A DNA stretch of 36,641 nt, taken from contig CALGJQ010000056.1 in assembly GCA_937928545.1 (NCBI GenBank), positions 1 to 36,641 on the forward strand, in the 5' to 3' direction. The notes beneath the pieces were generated by a model that was not told where the DNA came from, searched no databases, and saw only the letters and a program-made list of their open reading frames with translations. Numbering within the stretch: position 1 is the first letter of the stretch; every line of letters starts with the position of its first letter. Source of the stretch: an uncultured Verrucomicrobiales bacterium. Its GTDB lineage: Bacteria > Verrucomicrobiota > Verrucomicrobiia > Verrucomicrobiales > Akkermansiaceae. Shown piece after piece: positions 17,301 through 25,000 of this stretch. A program made the translations under genes and the position numbers.

Positions 17301-19487
17301 CAATTCATCGATTCCAGTCGATACTTCCGGAGTCCAATCAAGTGTGTAGTATTTACGCTGCTCGCTTCCCTTGTTGAAGACTGTAAATTCAATATTCTTA
17401 ATACCTACAGGACCCATCTTTGATGAGGTAGGGTAGGTAATCTCCACATCATAGAGACCTTGAGCGGCATCATAGGTGCTAATTTTTGCATCGAGCGCCT
17501 TTCGGTCACCCTCATTCTCAGTAACAATCCAGCTGCTATAATCCCAATCGGAAACCGGTGTCCCATTTCCACCGGTCAGGCGAAACCGAAGCCTATGCAT
17601 TTGTCCCGGCCCGGCTTTTCTATCATCTACCCCAGGCCTAACTACGTTGTTAACAACCGTTCCAACCCACTCCATCGTAAAGCTACTTGCCGGGAGAATA
17701 TATGGACCAAAATTGCCAGTCACTAATGCCTCCGAGGTCTGCCATGACCATTCAGTCCGGTAGATACCACCATACGCCTCTTCGGGCAGGCTCGGTATGC
17801 CCGAATACAAGATTGACTTTGGTACTTCGTGAGCAAAGCCACCCTGATCGCTAACCTTGTTCAGAATCACAATGAAATCATTCGACCCAGTGCCGTCGAG
17901 TTCCTTGAAGCGCAGAACAAGATTCTCTGGGGACGCAATTCCATCTGGTACTAAAAGTTCTCCAATAAGCTCCTCTCCTCCAAATATAAAGAATCCCGTA
18001 TTTGTCCCCGAAGTAAACAGCCGGCCACCACTAGCCACTCGCAGGGAAAGGTCTCCCTTAGAAACCGGATTTGCTCTCTCTAAATCCGGAAGTCCGACAG
18101 GTTCTGCTACAGTAAGGACGAAAGTATTACTCTCTCTATAATTATCTCCTCCACTCAGGACATTCAGCGTAGAAGTCAGGGTCCAAGTGCCAGTGGCAAG
18201 AGTTACTCGCGCTTTCAATACCAAAGAATTGTCTGTGAATGACAAAGGTATCGAAATCGTTGCCCCCGACGTAGATTCCACTGCAAGAAACGTAGCATCC
18301 TCAATCTGAGCACCTTGGTCGGTCAATCCCGAAGCAGCTACCGTCACCGTCGTCTCGTCGCCCTCGACTATTGAAGACCCCAAACTCGACTGGATCTCTA
18401 CAGCCAAACTATCACCTCCCAACGCCTCTATCGCCGAGAAATCAAAATGGTGAAACGAAGTCGAGTAGTTTGCCGCCATCCGCTTGGGCGAAAAGAAAGT
18501 CTGGGCTGTTCCTAAAGGCACCAGATCGTAATCCCCCGCGGGCAAGGGATGAGGGATATTCATCGTAAATCTTCCTTTTGTGTCCGTGACCGCACTACGG
18601 TAAACAGCACCATCTTGATACAACTCCACTTTTACTCCCGGTTTCGCAGTTCCAGATTCCTGCACCATCCCGCTATAAATTTTGAAGGGTAACACAGAGA
18701 CTACAGCCTCTCCCTGCCAGCTTGCGTTGTTAGCGGTGAATTGAAGGGTATAGGTCCCGTTTTCGTCGAAACTAAAAGGAGCGCTATTTACGAAGCGTGG
18801 AGGACTTCCGGATCCAATTACAAATTTCATGTCCAAAGCCGCACCGTAGGGTCCATCACCCTTTCTAACTCGAAACTGATTTCCAGTAATAAAATCACCG
18901 GGGTTAGCATCAGCCCAATAGGAAGAAATCGATATTGATTGTCCAACGAGAGGCGCGATTGGGCTGACAGAGGATTTTATCAGATAGGGAGAATCGTCGT
19001 ATTCTACGATGAAGCTATTTCGCTTTCCGGATGCGTCGTCCCATGTACTGGCCATCCCGCCCGCAGCGGAGAGGTATGAAAGCTCACGTTGATCCCCCAA
19101 ATTATTGGGCTCTCCCTCTGCCCAAGCGGTAAACGTAAATGCTTCTCCTGTGATCCAAGTCCAATTCTCCGCTGCCTGTGAGCCATCATCTGAGGTTTGA
19201 AATCCACCAATCCATGGCCCACCCCACGCTCCAGTTCCAAAGACATTCCAAGCTGCCGGGTCAGCAGCGACAGCTGCAACAAACAAATTTTCTTGAGAGG
19301 TCGTGCTTGTCGCTAAGTATCCACCACGCGCTTCCGCAAGAGTTTTCGCTTCTAACCACGAAATGTTATTTTGGATAACCAACTCATATTGGTGGCCATT
19401 TTCACTCCATGTAATTCTCTCCCCCAAAGTAACATTCAGGCAAGAGACGAAGAGCAAAATTATCCATCCGAAGGAGTTTTTGTTCAT
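14358..19487 (-). CDS. Large secreted protein with C-type lectin-like domain and thrombospondin-3-like repeats
   Basis: A 1709-aa predicted surface protein. The signal peptide (NSFGWIILLFVSCLNVTLG) sets the start. A C-type lectin-like domain at about residues 23-165 is recognisable by WIGGFQ, WTWITGEAFTFTAWAEGEPN, a W-D-D and FIVEYD. A carboxypeptidase-regulatory-like beta domain follows at about 265-330 (VQESGTAKPGVKVELYQDG, DTKGRFTMNI). The long middle part is unrecognised. Acidic calcium-type repeats lie near residues 1445-1530 (DADEDGMDDFWEEENGL, DPDNDGLVNLDEF, DTDGDGLVDGPE), then a fibronectin-like segment. The base composition is markedly more AT-rich and balanced than in neighbouring plus-strand genes. 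The gene lies between two DUF1501 remnants, consistent with acquisition. Adhesion or glycan binding is a reasonable inference. Confidence 0.85.
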   Translation of the reverse strand: MNKNSFGWIILLFVSCLNVTLGERITWSENGHQYELVIQNNISWLEAKTLAEARGGYLATSTTSQENLFVAAVAADPAAWNVFGTGAWGGPWIGGFQTSDDGSQAAENWTWITGEAFTFTAWAEGEPNNLGDQRELSYLSAAGGMASTWDDASGKRNSFIVEYDDSPYLIKSSVSPIAPLVGQSISISSYWADANPGDFITGNQFRVRKGDGPYGAALDMKFVIGSGSPPRFVNSAPFSFDENGTYTLQFTANNASWQGEAVVSVLPFKIYSGMVQESGTAKPGVKVELYQDGAVYRSAVTDTKGRFTMNIPHPLPAGDYDLVPLGTAQTFFSPKRMAANYSTSFHHFDFSAIEALGGDSLAVEIQSSLGSSIVEGDETTVTVAASGLTDQGAQIEDATFLAVESTSGATISIPLSFTDNSLVLKARVTLATGTWTLTSTLNVLSGGDNYRESNTFVLTVAEPVGLPDLERANPVSKGDLSLRVASGGRLFTSGTNTGFFIFGGEELIGELLVPDGIASPENLVLRFKELDGTGSNDFIVILNKVSDQGGFAHEVPKSILYSGIPSLPEEAYGGIYRTEWSWQTSEALVTGNFGPYILPASSFTMEWVGTVVNNVVRPGVDDRKAGPGQMHRLRFRLTGGNGTPVSDWDYSSWIVTENEGDRKALDAKISTYDAAQGLYDVEITYPTSSKMGPVGIKNIEFTVFNKGSEQRKYYTLDWTPEVSTGIDELENFITALEREFSAAVNELGVIVVENDRSLQQGLSRFKPTVPGSEAISLVDAFATSLNPLLDFELGYVDDFASPEFQAAMGVYGKSFFGNIGSVTKVTNLLGAASLVLDTFPANVEDRSNLLKSRVNSVIEPAFLATLQNYSETLRYAARAGFSELEKPQRDEIKKALKIYTRRVSNLRQSLLVSSIAMQERISWAAAESIKHRAYSNGAHAPGIIMGLGNGRVPGLRALTPANQLVVAGYDFIFGTWADRVTDEDQAMLQMMAASNDFTYARQVVELVTEMADLKVDLLEVLEGKQTSPTWKDDISVNIQGAIPSFDGLGRLKTLYTPVLLTNNSPEDMTIWFEYTRAFGSDNLTVLDFGLFRISADPLRQISGVTDRQYMVLNSGSTVSENGTQLEQTISVPAGQTIRRYLPHVNRLALQNFPDSLRNFELKEDAEGNKTMTAAIKLAVRPSGSQRPWVDLPDIDGDDESQTFLSSWTFGGGGVPAGADRASKPLKRFAEPIDLMVTREIRASGLGRYVIYRIKNTNSDPVAVNWRQPYPNHRPFSGDIEGATFAPGHAVGTLALQPGEFQWLWFTVSGSEAMLDLESIEILNSSGSYIDYFASSQEVSMTSSYPLVATFGAPDNIDAGEEMSGTVTIRTMDTTEGEFELLFERRSGEGLWVLLSSEEVNIPDFGSDTFAVTDTDVPQSQQTVAYRASIRYGEETVFEQYHTVEIFSDADEDGMDDFWEEENGLNASVNEAADDPDNDGLVNLDEFRNSTDPKLADTDGDGLVDGPEVHTYLTSPLVKDSDFGGMNDGEEISSALNPLDSSDDLIQLNLSIPETVIDEQNRLFLTWSPSHLEGITEYRLQIAESFAELEGAEVSVTSESFLQILDLQLKKDRTYHVKLEAYADNQLVSATITEIEVGSMPTLSVERLSRTEISVTASGTNGFYELMFSEDLTSWDRVEVIEIKDGTGTLVIELDQDVLREGYFRLVHRF

Positions 19488-19955
19488 CTAGACGAGCTAC
19501 CATGGAGGTAAAAAAGAACAAGAATATAAATCATCCCAACAACTCTGTGAGACATAGTTTAGATTGGTCAATCACCCTTTTATTCATCAATCACTTACCG
19601 AACGTCTCTAACAGAGAAAACTCTGCCGGAAAACTCTGCGAAAACTCTGCCACGAGATGGGCGTCCAAGAACGAGGCTCAAAAAAGCTCCTGATTCACTG
19701 AAGATTGATCCGAGGATTCGTTCTCCGAAGGGGCGTTAACGAGGGTCGAATTCACCTTCTTCGTCTCCTCGAACCTTCGAGAGGCTAAATAAAGTCACTT
19801 CATTCTTGTGTCTCGGTCTGAAAAACTCTGCCAGGCATATTTTAAGAGAGATCACTTCAAGTCTTTATCCCTCAGATAATTATCTTCAATCCGACTTGCG
19901 TGATCTGGGGCCGGTTTTGGGACGAACACCGTTAAATTGGTAGCCGAGAGGGACT
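19488..19955. other. Gene-free stretch with AAAACTCTGC repeats
   Basis: About 470 bases with no convincing gene. AAAACTCTGC occurs at 19617-19626, 19630-19639 and 19641-19650, and again at 19822-19831. A small hairpin CTCGAA-CC-TTCGAG is at 19768-19781. A 63-codon open frame starting at 19502 has no recognisable features. The promoter of the large lectin-like protein must lie here, but no clear -35/-10 pair was found. Confidence 0.5.
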
Positions 19956-20008
19956 AAGACCCCGTCTCAGTTTACGACTTCAACGCCACCATCCTCCCAC
20001 CTCATAGG
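19956..20008 (+). pseudogene. DUF1501 remnant B (internal fragment)
   Basis: Fifty-three bases match the intact DUF1501 gene at about 14082-14133 (DPVSVYDFNATILHLMG) with three substitutions and one extra C, which shifts the frame. Upstream and downstream bases do not continue the match. It is a fragment, not a gene. Confidence 0.8.
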
Positions 20009-20083
20009 CCTATACGGCAAAGCGACGCTAGAAACCTCAGTGTTGAAAAGAGAGCATTTATCGAGTAGGACTTAAACAGATCA

Positions 20084-20263
20084 ATGAGCACCGTCGCTGA
20101 AATCGAAGCCGCCATCGAAAAATTGCCTCCCGACAAGTTCGCCGAACTTGCCGCGTGGATCAATGCACGCCAGACCCGCGAGCTTGAAAATGGAAACCTC
20201 CTCGATGCCATGGACAAGGTCTTTGACCACCATTCTCCCTTGCTCAAGAAACTCTCCCAGTGA
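20084..20263 (+). CDS. Small antitoxin-like protein paired with a Doc toxin
   Basis: A 59-aa protein (MSTVAEIEAAIEKLPPDKFA, then ELAAWINARQTRELENG) lying directly upstream of a Doc-type toxin sequence, with 5 bases between stop and toxin ATG. The position, size and amphipathic helical N-terminus fit the antitoxin of a type II module, which would bind and neutralise the toxin. The specific antitoxin family is not certain to me. It appears intact although the toxin is frameshifted. An AGGA at 20067-20070 is too far upstream to be a good ribosome site. Confidence 0.7.
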   Translation: MSTVAEIEAAIEKLPPDKFAELAAWINARQTRELENGNLLDAMDKVFDHHSPLLKKLSQ

Positions 20264-20268
20264 GCGGG

Positions 20269-20649
20269 ATGGATCAAGAACCCATCTTCCTCAGCTTGGA
20301 GCATGTCGAAGCCATTCATATTCGCTCTCTCGTCGAGCATGGAGGAGCCGAAGGCATCCGTAATGCGGGAGGCTTGGAAGCTGCGGTAGTCTAATGTCTA
20401 CTACTATCTCGGAGGCGACCTCTTCGAGCTTGTGCGGCAGCCTACGCCTTCCACATCGCTGAGGCTCAAGCCTATCTCGACGGCAACAAGCGCACCGCAA
20501 TCGCAACAGCCTTGATCTTCTTGGAGGTCAACGGAATCGGAACCACTGGAAGTGACCCGATAGACCTCTACCAACCCATGATTGACCTTGCCAACGGCAG
20601 CCTCAACCGGGAAGGGCTCGCAGAAATAATGCGAAAACTCTTCGCGTGA
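20269..20649 (+). pseudogene. Doc (death-on-curing, Fic-fold) toxin, frameshifted
   Basis: The frame from ATG 20269 reads MDQEPIFLSLEHVEAIHIRS and reaches GLEAAVV before TAA at 20392. A downstream part in the same frame, from about 20437 to TGA 20647, reads AAAYAFHIAEAQAYLDGNKR, then TAIATALIFLEVNG, the Fic/Doc core. The missing link, YYYLGGDLFEL, is found in a third frame at about 20402-20434. Two small indels (net three bases) therefore bracket the middle, and the gene is broken. In intact Doc the motif is HPFxDGNKR, where His is needed for phosphorylation of EF-Tu. Here the position is Gln (QAYLDGNKR), so activity was doubtful even before the frameshifts. Confidence 0.82.
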
Positions 20650-20678
20650 ACATCGTTTCATTTCCAGCACTCATAAAA

Positions 20679-20803
20679 CGGCATGCTCGAAGACCCCCTC
20701 ATCGTCTGGGCCACCGAACCGTAGCAAAGCGAAGAGAGACAAGAACAAGGTGACGCCCCCGCAGGCCGGCAAAGCCGACCATTCGGTCGCATGCCCTTCC
20801 TCC
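20679..20803 (+). pseudogene. DUF1501 remnant C, split by a 63-bp insertion
   Basis: Bases 20679-20718 match the intact DUF1501 gene (GMLEDTLIVWATE) at about 38 of 40 positions. The match resumes at 20782-20803 with FGRMPFL. The 63 bases between (20719-20781) are absent from the intact gene and introduce a TAG in the parental frame. They include a GGCCGGC-AAA-GCCGACC near-palindrome (20764-20780). Confidence 0.82.
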
Positions 20804-20830
20804 TTTCGTCAAAAAGAGACTTCTAGCAGC

Positions 20831-21175
20831 CTAACTATCCTTCTCTTTCTTCTCAGATTCCTTCTTCTTCGATTCCTCCCCCTTAGCTTTTTTCTTCAGC
20901 ACCAGCATCCCGGTTTTTGTCTCAGAGACCACCCGATCCTTTGGGACTTTCGCCAGCGGCTTGCCTTTCGAGTTTTTTGGATCTTTCGCGAAGTAGTAGA
21001 TCGTCTGCACCTTCTCCGAGTTCTTGCGCTGAACGTCTTTTGAGAAAAGGTAGTAGGTCTTCCCCTTCGAATTGGTATGCGAGTATGGACCGGCATCAGC
21101 AGGCTCGGCGGCCTGCGAGTGAGGCGTAAAGCAAACGAGCAGCAGCATGACTAGGAGGTTTCGGAAACGATTCAT
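20831..21175 (-). CDS. Small secreted protein with Lys/Glu-rich C-terminus
   Basis: A 114-aa protein with a signal peptide (MNRFRNLLVMLLLVCFTPHS, cleavage probably after SQA). The mature part holds KTYYLFSKDVQRKNSEKVQT, followed by IYYFAKD and VPKDRVVSETKTGMLVLKKK. This resembles a small YYL...QTIYYFAKD...VxETKxGxLVLKK family that I recall from PVC and other bacteria, of unknown function. The last 20 or so residues are almost only Lys, Glu and Ser, suggesting a charged surface-binding tail. It is encoded between two DUF1501 remnants, opposite to them. Confidence 0.68.
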   Translation of the reverse strand: MNRFRNLLVMLLLVCFTPHSQAAEPADAGPYSHTNSKGKTYYLFSKDVQRKNSEKVQTIYYFAKDPKNSKGKPLAKVPKDRVVSETKTGMLVLKKKAKGEESKKKESEKKEKDS

Positions 21176-21255
21176 CCATTCACTCTACCCCAAATCTCCA
21201 ATAAACGCGAATCCCGCTTCAATCGTTTATTCCCCGCACTCACTGCTTACCGAAT

Positions 21256-21361
21256 ACCACCATCCTCCACCTCACCTACCATCCTCCTCCTCACCTACCA
21301 TTACAACGGCCTAGAACGAAGACTCACCAACGGCCACGTCATCAAAAAGGTCCTCGTTTAG
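21256..21361 (+). pseudogene. DUF1501 remnant D: third copy of the C-terminal end
   Basis: The sequence encodes LTYHYNGLERRLTNGHVIKK, then VLV and a TAG at 21359-21361, matching the end of the intact DUF1501 protein (LTYYHNGLERRLTNVHGHVIQ). Upstream, the ACCATCCTCCACCTCA segment is repeated imperfectly (21258-21298), as if a short stretch was duplicated. There is no start codon. Confidence 0.82.
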
Positions 21362-21574
21362 ACTGTTTCTCAAAAGTAATTGCCTTCACTCGCTCATTGG
21401 AATGATCCAAATTCCAAAGGAGCCATACAAGGGGCTAATGAACCTATTTTTATCATCACTCGGATGAAACCTCATTTTCATTTGCTGGCTTCTCTGGGGA
21501 AGAATTGACGCTGAATTGGCAAAGCAAAATTGTAATGGTTTCGCCAGAACGAATCGTGCAAGCTTCTCGCTATT

Positions 21575-21895
21575 ATGAACGACCACATCTACCTCGGGGT
21601 GAAAGGACATGTCGTTTGTCTCGACAAACGAACTGGAAAAAAAATCTGGGAAACACACCTCGCGAGTCGAGGCCTGACCAACCTCGTCATTCACGATGAC
21701 CTCATCGTCGCTCACACCAAAGGCAAACTCTTCGCACTGAAAATAACCGACGGCACGATCCTATGGGAAAACCCCCTCAGCGGACTAGGATACGGTCACT
21801 GTCTCATTGCGACCAACAGCCAAAACACCCTAGCGGTGATCGCCCAACAACAAGCAGAAGCCGCCGCATCTGGAGGAGCGGGTAGGGCTGGCTAA
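21575..21895 (+). CDS. Mini PQQ-like beta-propeller protein
   Basis: A 106-aa protein made of two PQQ/BamB-type blades (IYLGVKGHVVCLDKRTGKKI with WETHL, and LIVAHTKGKLFALKITDGTI with LWENPLSGLGYG). It ends with an Ala/Gln/Gly-rich tail (AQQQAEAAASGGAGRAG). No signal peptide is seen. I recall full-length homologues of about this size in Verrucomicrobiota and Proteobacteria, so this is probably an intact small protein and not a fragment of a large quinoprotein. No quinone-binding residues can be assigned. An out-of-frame open stretch lies upstream, so the start is fairly secure. Function unknown. Confidence 0.65.
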   Translation: MNDHIYLGVKGHVVCLDKRTGKKIWETHLASRGLTNLVIHDDLIVAHTKGKLFALKITDGTILWENPLSGLGYGHCLIATNSQNTLAVIAQQQAEAAASGGAGRAG

Positions 21896-22023
21896 ACAAA
21901 ATTCCAGCAGTTCCTAGTTCATGGCTTGCAGGGATCCATGTATCCTATATGACTGTTCTTCCCCGCCGACGCTCATTCCCCTGGCCTCTTCTGGGTTCTA
22001 AATCTCACCCCCTAAAATTGCAC

Positions 22024-25000
22024 ATGAACTCCCCCTTCATTCCCAAGAAGCTACCCGCATGGCTCGCTCCCTTTTTCTTACTCGGTCTCACTCCCTTTGC
22101 TCTCGCGCAAGATGTCGTGATCTCCGAGTTCATGGCCTCAAATTCTGAAACCCTCAATGACGAAGACGGAGATTCGGAAGACTGGATCGAGCTCTTCAAC
22201 CAAAGTGGGTCTCCCCTCAATCTCAGCGCTTGGTATCTCACGGACGATGCCACCCTTCTGACAAAATGGGCCATGCCTGATGTCACCCTTGCCCCAGGCC
22301 AGTTAATGGTTGTCTTTGCCTCCAATAAAGATCGCGTCGACCCTGCGAGTGAACTCCATACGAATTTCAAACTCTCTGCTGGAGGCGAATTCCTCGCAAT
22401 CGTGCGACCAGACGGTTCCACCATCGAGCACTCTTACAATCCGACCTTTCCTCAACAGGTCACCGACGTCTCATACGGTCTGCAGCAATCAAGCTCGACC
22501 ATCGATCTTCTCGTCGCAGGAGCTTCCGTAAAATACCAAGTCCCCACCAATGGAAATGACGACGTGAACGATGGGCAAAACGTAAACTCATGGATCAGCA
22601 GTTCCTTTAACGACACTTCTTGGTCCAGCGGCACCACCGGGCTGGGTTACGCCACTGGAAGTCCCGATAACTACGACCAATTCATCTCGACCGATATCCA
22701 GAGCGTTTTTTTTAGCCAGCCGAATGACGCCCAATCGATCTACATTCGCATTCCCTTCACCGTCGCTGATCCTTCCGTCATTGCCGGGTTAACTTTAAAA
22801 ATGAAATATGACGACGGATTTGTCGCTTATCTCAATGGCAACCCCCTTCCCGTCGCTGAGGCAAACAATCCAGCAAGCAATTTGCTCAATTTTGAATCAG
22901 CCGCGACTCAGCTTCACAACGACAACGAAGCAGTGGTCGATGAACTCTTCACTCTCGATTCCTCGCTCCTCATCGTCGGGACAAACTACCTCTGCATTCA
23001 TGGCTTAAACCGCGGCGCAAGTAGTTCCGATGCTCTCTTCGTTCCCGTTCTGGAAGCCTCCACCGTCAGCGGCACCTCGAGCGCGGCTTACTTTAATTCT
23101 CCGACTCCCGGCGCTCCAAATAGTGGCGGTGCCTCAAGCCCCGGTCCCCTCATCCGTACTGTCACTACCGATCTCGCACCCATTGACCCAGCCGCCGGTC
23201 CACTCGTGATCACCGCTGACATCATCCCCACTTTAAATCCAGTCGGCACCGTCACCCTTCACTCTCGCATCATGTATGGTGGGGAAACTTCCGTCACCAT
23301 GAATGACAACGGAACAGGCTCTGATCTCACCGCAAACGATGGCCTCTACACCGCGAGCATCACCACTTCAGGTCTCTCTGCAGGCGAGATGCTCCGCTGG
23401 CGCGTCACCGCATCTGATACGAGCTCAAATAATTCCAAAGCTCCCCCATTTCCTGATCCACTCGACTCTCCCGAATACTTTGGAACCATCGCGCAAGACC
23501 CATCCGTCGCCAGCTCGAACCTCCCCGTGATCCACTGGTTCACCTCCGACCCAGCCGGAACGACCACCGTGAACGGAGCACGAGGATCGGTTTACTACCT
23601 CGATCAATTTTACGATAACATCCAGACCGACCGACATGGCCAGTCCACCGGCGGCTTCCCAAAGAAGAGTTACGATTTTGACTTCAACAAAGGCGACCGC
23701 TTCCTCCCCGAACCCGGCGGAAAACGCGCGAAGGATATCAACCTCATCACCAACTGGGCCGACAAATCAAAAACGCGAAACACCATCGGATACGAAATGA
23801 TGCGAGATGCGGGCCACCCCGCTCACTACTCTTTCCCAGTGAGAGTGCAGCAAAACGCCGCCTTTTTTAACACCGCTGATCTTATTGAAGATGGCGATGA
23901 CCGCTACCTCGATCGTGTTGGCCTCGATGAAGATGGCGCACTCTATAAAATGTATAACCGCCTCGATTCCTCGACCAGTGGCGTGAATAAGAAAACGCGC
24001 AAAGAGGAATCAAATGCCGATCTCGCCGCCGTCGTTGCAGGTCTTGGCCTCAGTGGTGATGCCAAGCTCCGCTACGGTTATGACAACATGAACATTCCCG
24101 GCACCATCAACTACCTCGCCGCGCTCGACATGACGAACAACCGCGACCACGGGCATAAAAACTACTACGTGTATCGTGATACCAATGGCACCGGAGAATG
24201 GCGTCCACTCATCTGGGACATCGACCTCAATCTCGGGCGCAACTGGCGGAGCGGCCCCGCCTACTTCGACGATGTTTTCCAAAACAACAACCTCCAGTCC
24301 GGCCCGAGCAATCGGATGAAAACCCTCATCTTCGATGACCCCACCCTCAGAGACATGTTCCGCCGCCGTGTCCGCACTCTCATGGATAAATATTACGGCG
24401 CTCCCGCCAGTCCCACAAACTACCTCTCCAGCCGTGTGAACAATCTCGTCGCTCTCATTGATCCCACTAATGATAACGCTTCGACCGGATCCGATGACGC
24501 CGACCTCGATTACCAAAAGTGGGGATCTTGGGGAAATAATAACGCGATGCGCGCCGCCTCAGATCGCATTCTCAACGAATACATCCCCACTCGCCGGACT
24601 CAACTTTACGGACTTTCCGTTGTTCCCTCGGCTCAACCACTTGCCGCAAATATCAACATTGGCAGTATCAACTTCAACCCCGCCAGCAATGGCGCGTCAC
24701 CGGACCAAAGCGGAGAATACTTCATCTTAAGCAATCCAAATTCCTACGCCGTCGACTGCTCCGACTGGGTGATCTCTGGTGGCATCTCCATGACCATTCC
24801 TCCCGGTGCAGTCATCCCTGCAAACGGAAGCCTCCATGTCGGTCGCGAGGCCGTCGGCTTCCGCGCGCGCAGCGTGAGCCCCACTGCCGATGAAAAACGC
24901 TACCTCATCAGCGGTTACGATGGCCAGCTCTCCGCTCGTGGAGAAACAATCGTCCTCCATGATAACCTTGGAAATCTCATCAGCACAGTGAGCTACCCCG

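Noticed and set aside
19502..19693. A 63-codon plus-strand frame after the lectin-like gene start
   Set aside because: It runs through the AAAACTCTGC repeats and has no recognisable features.
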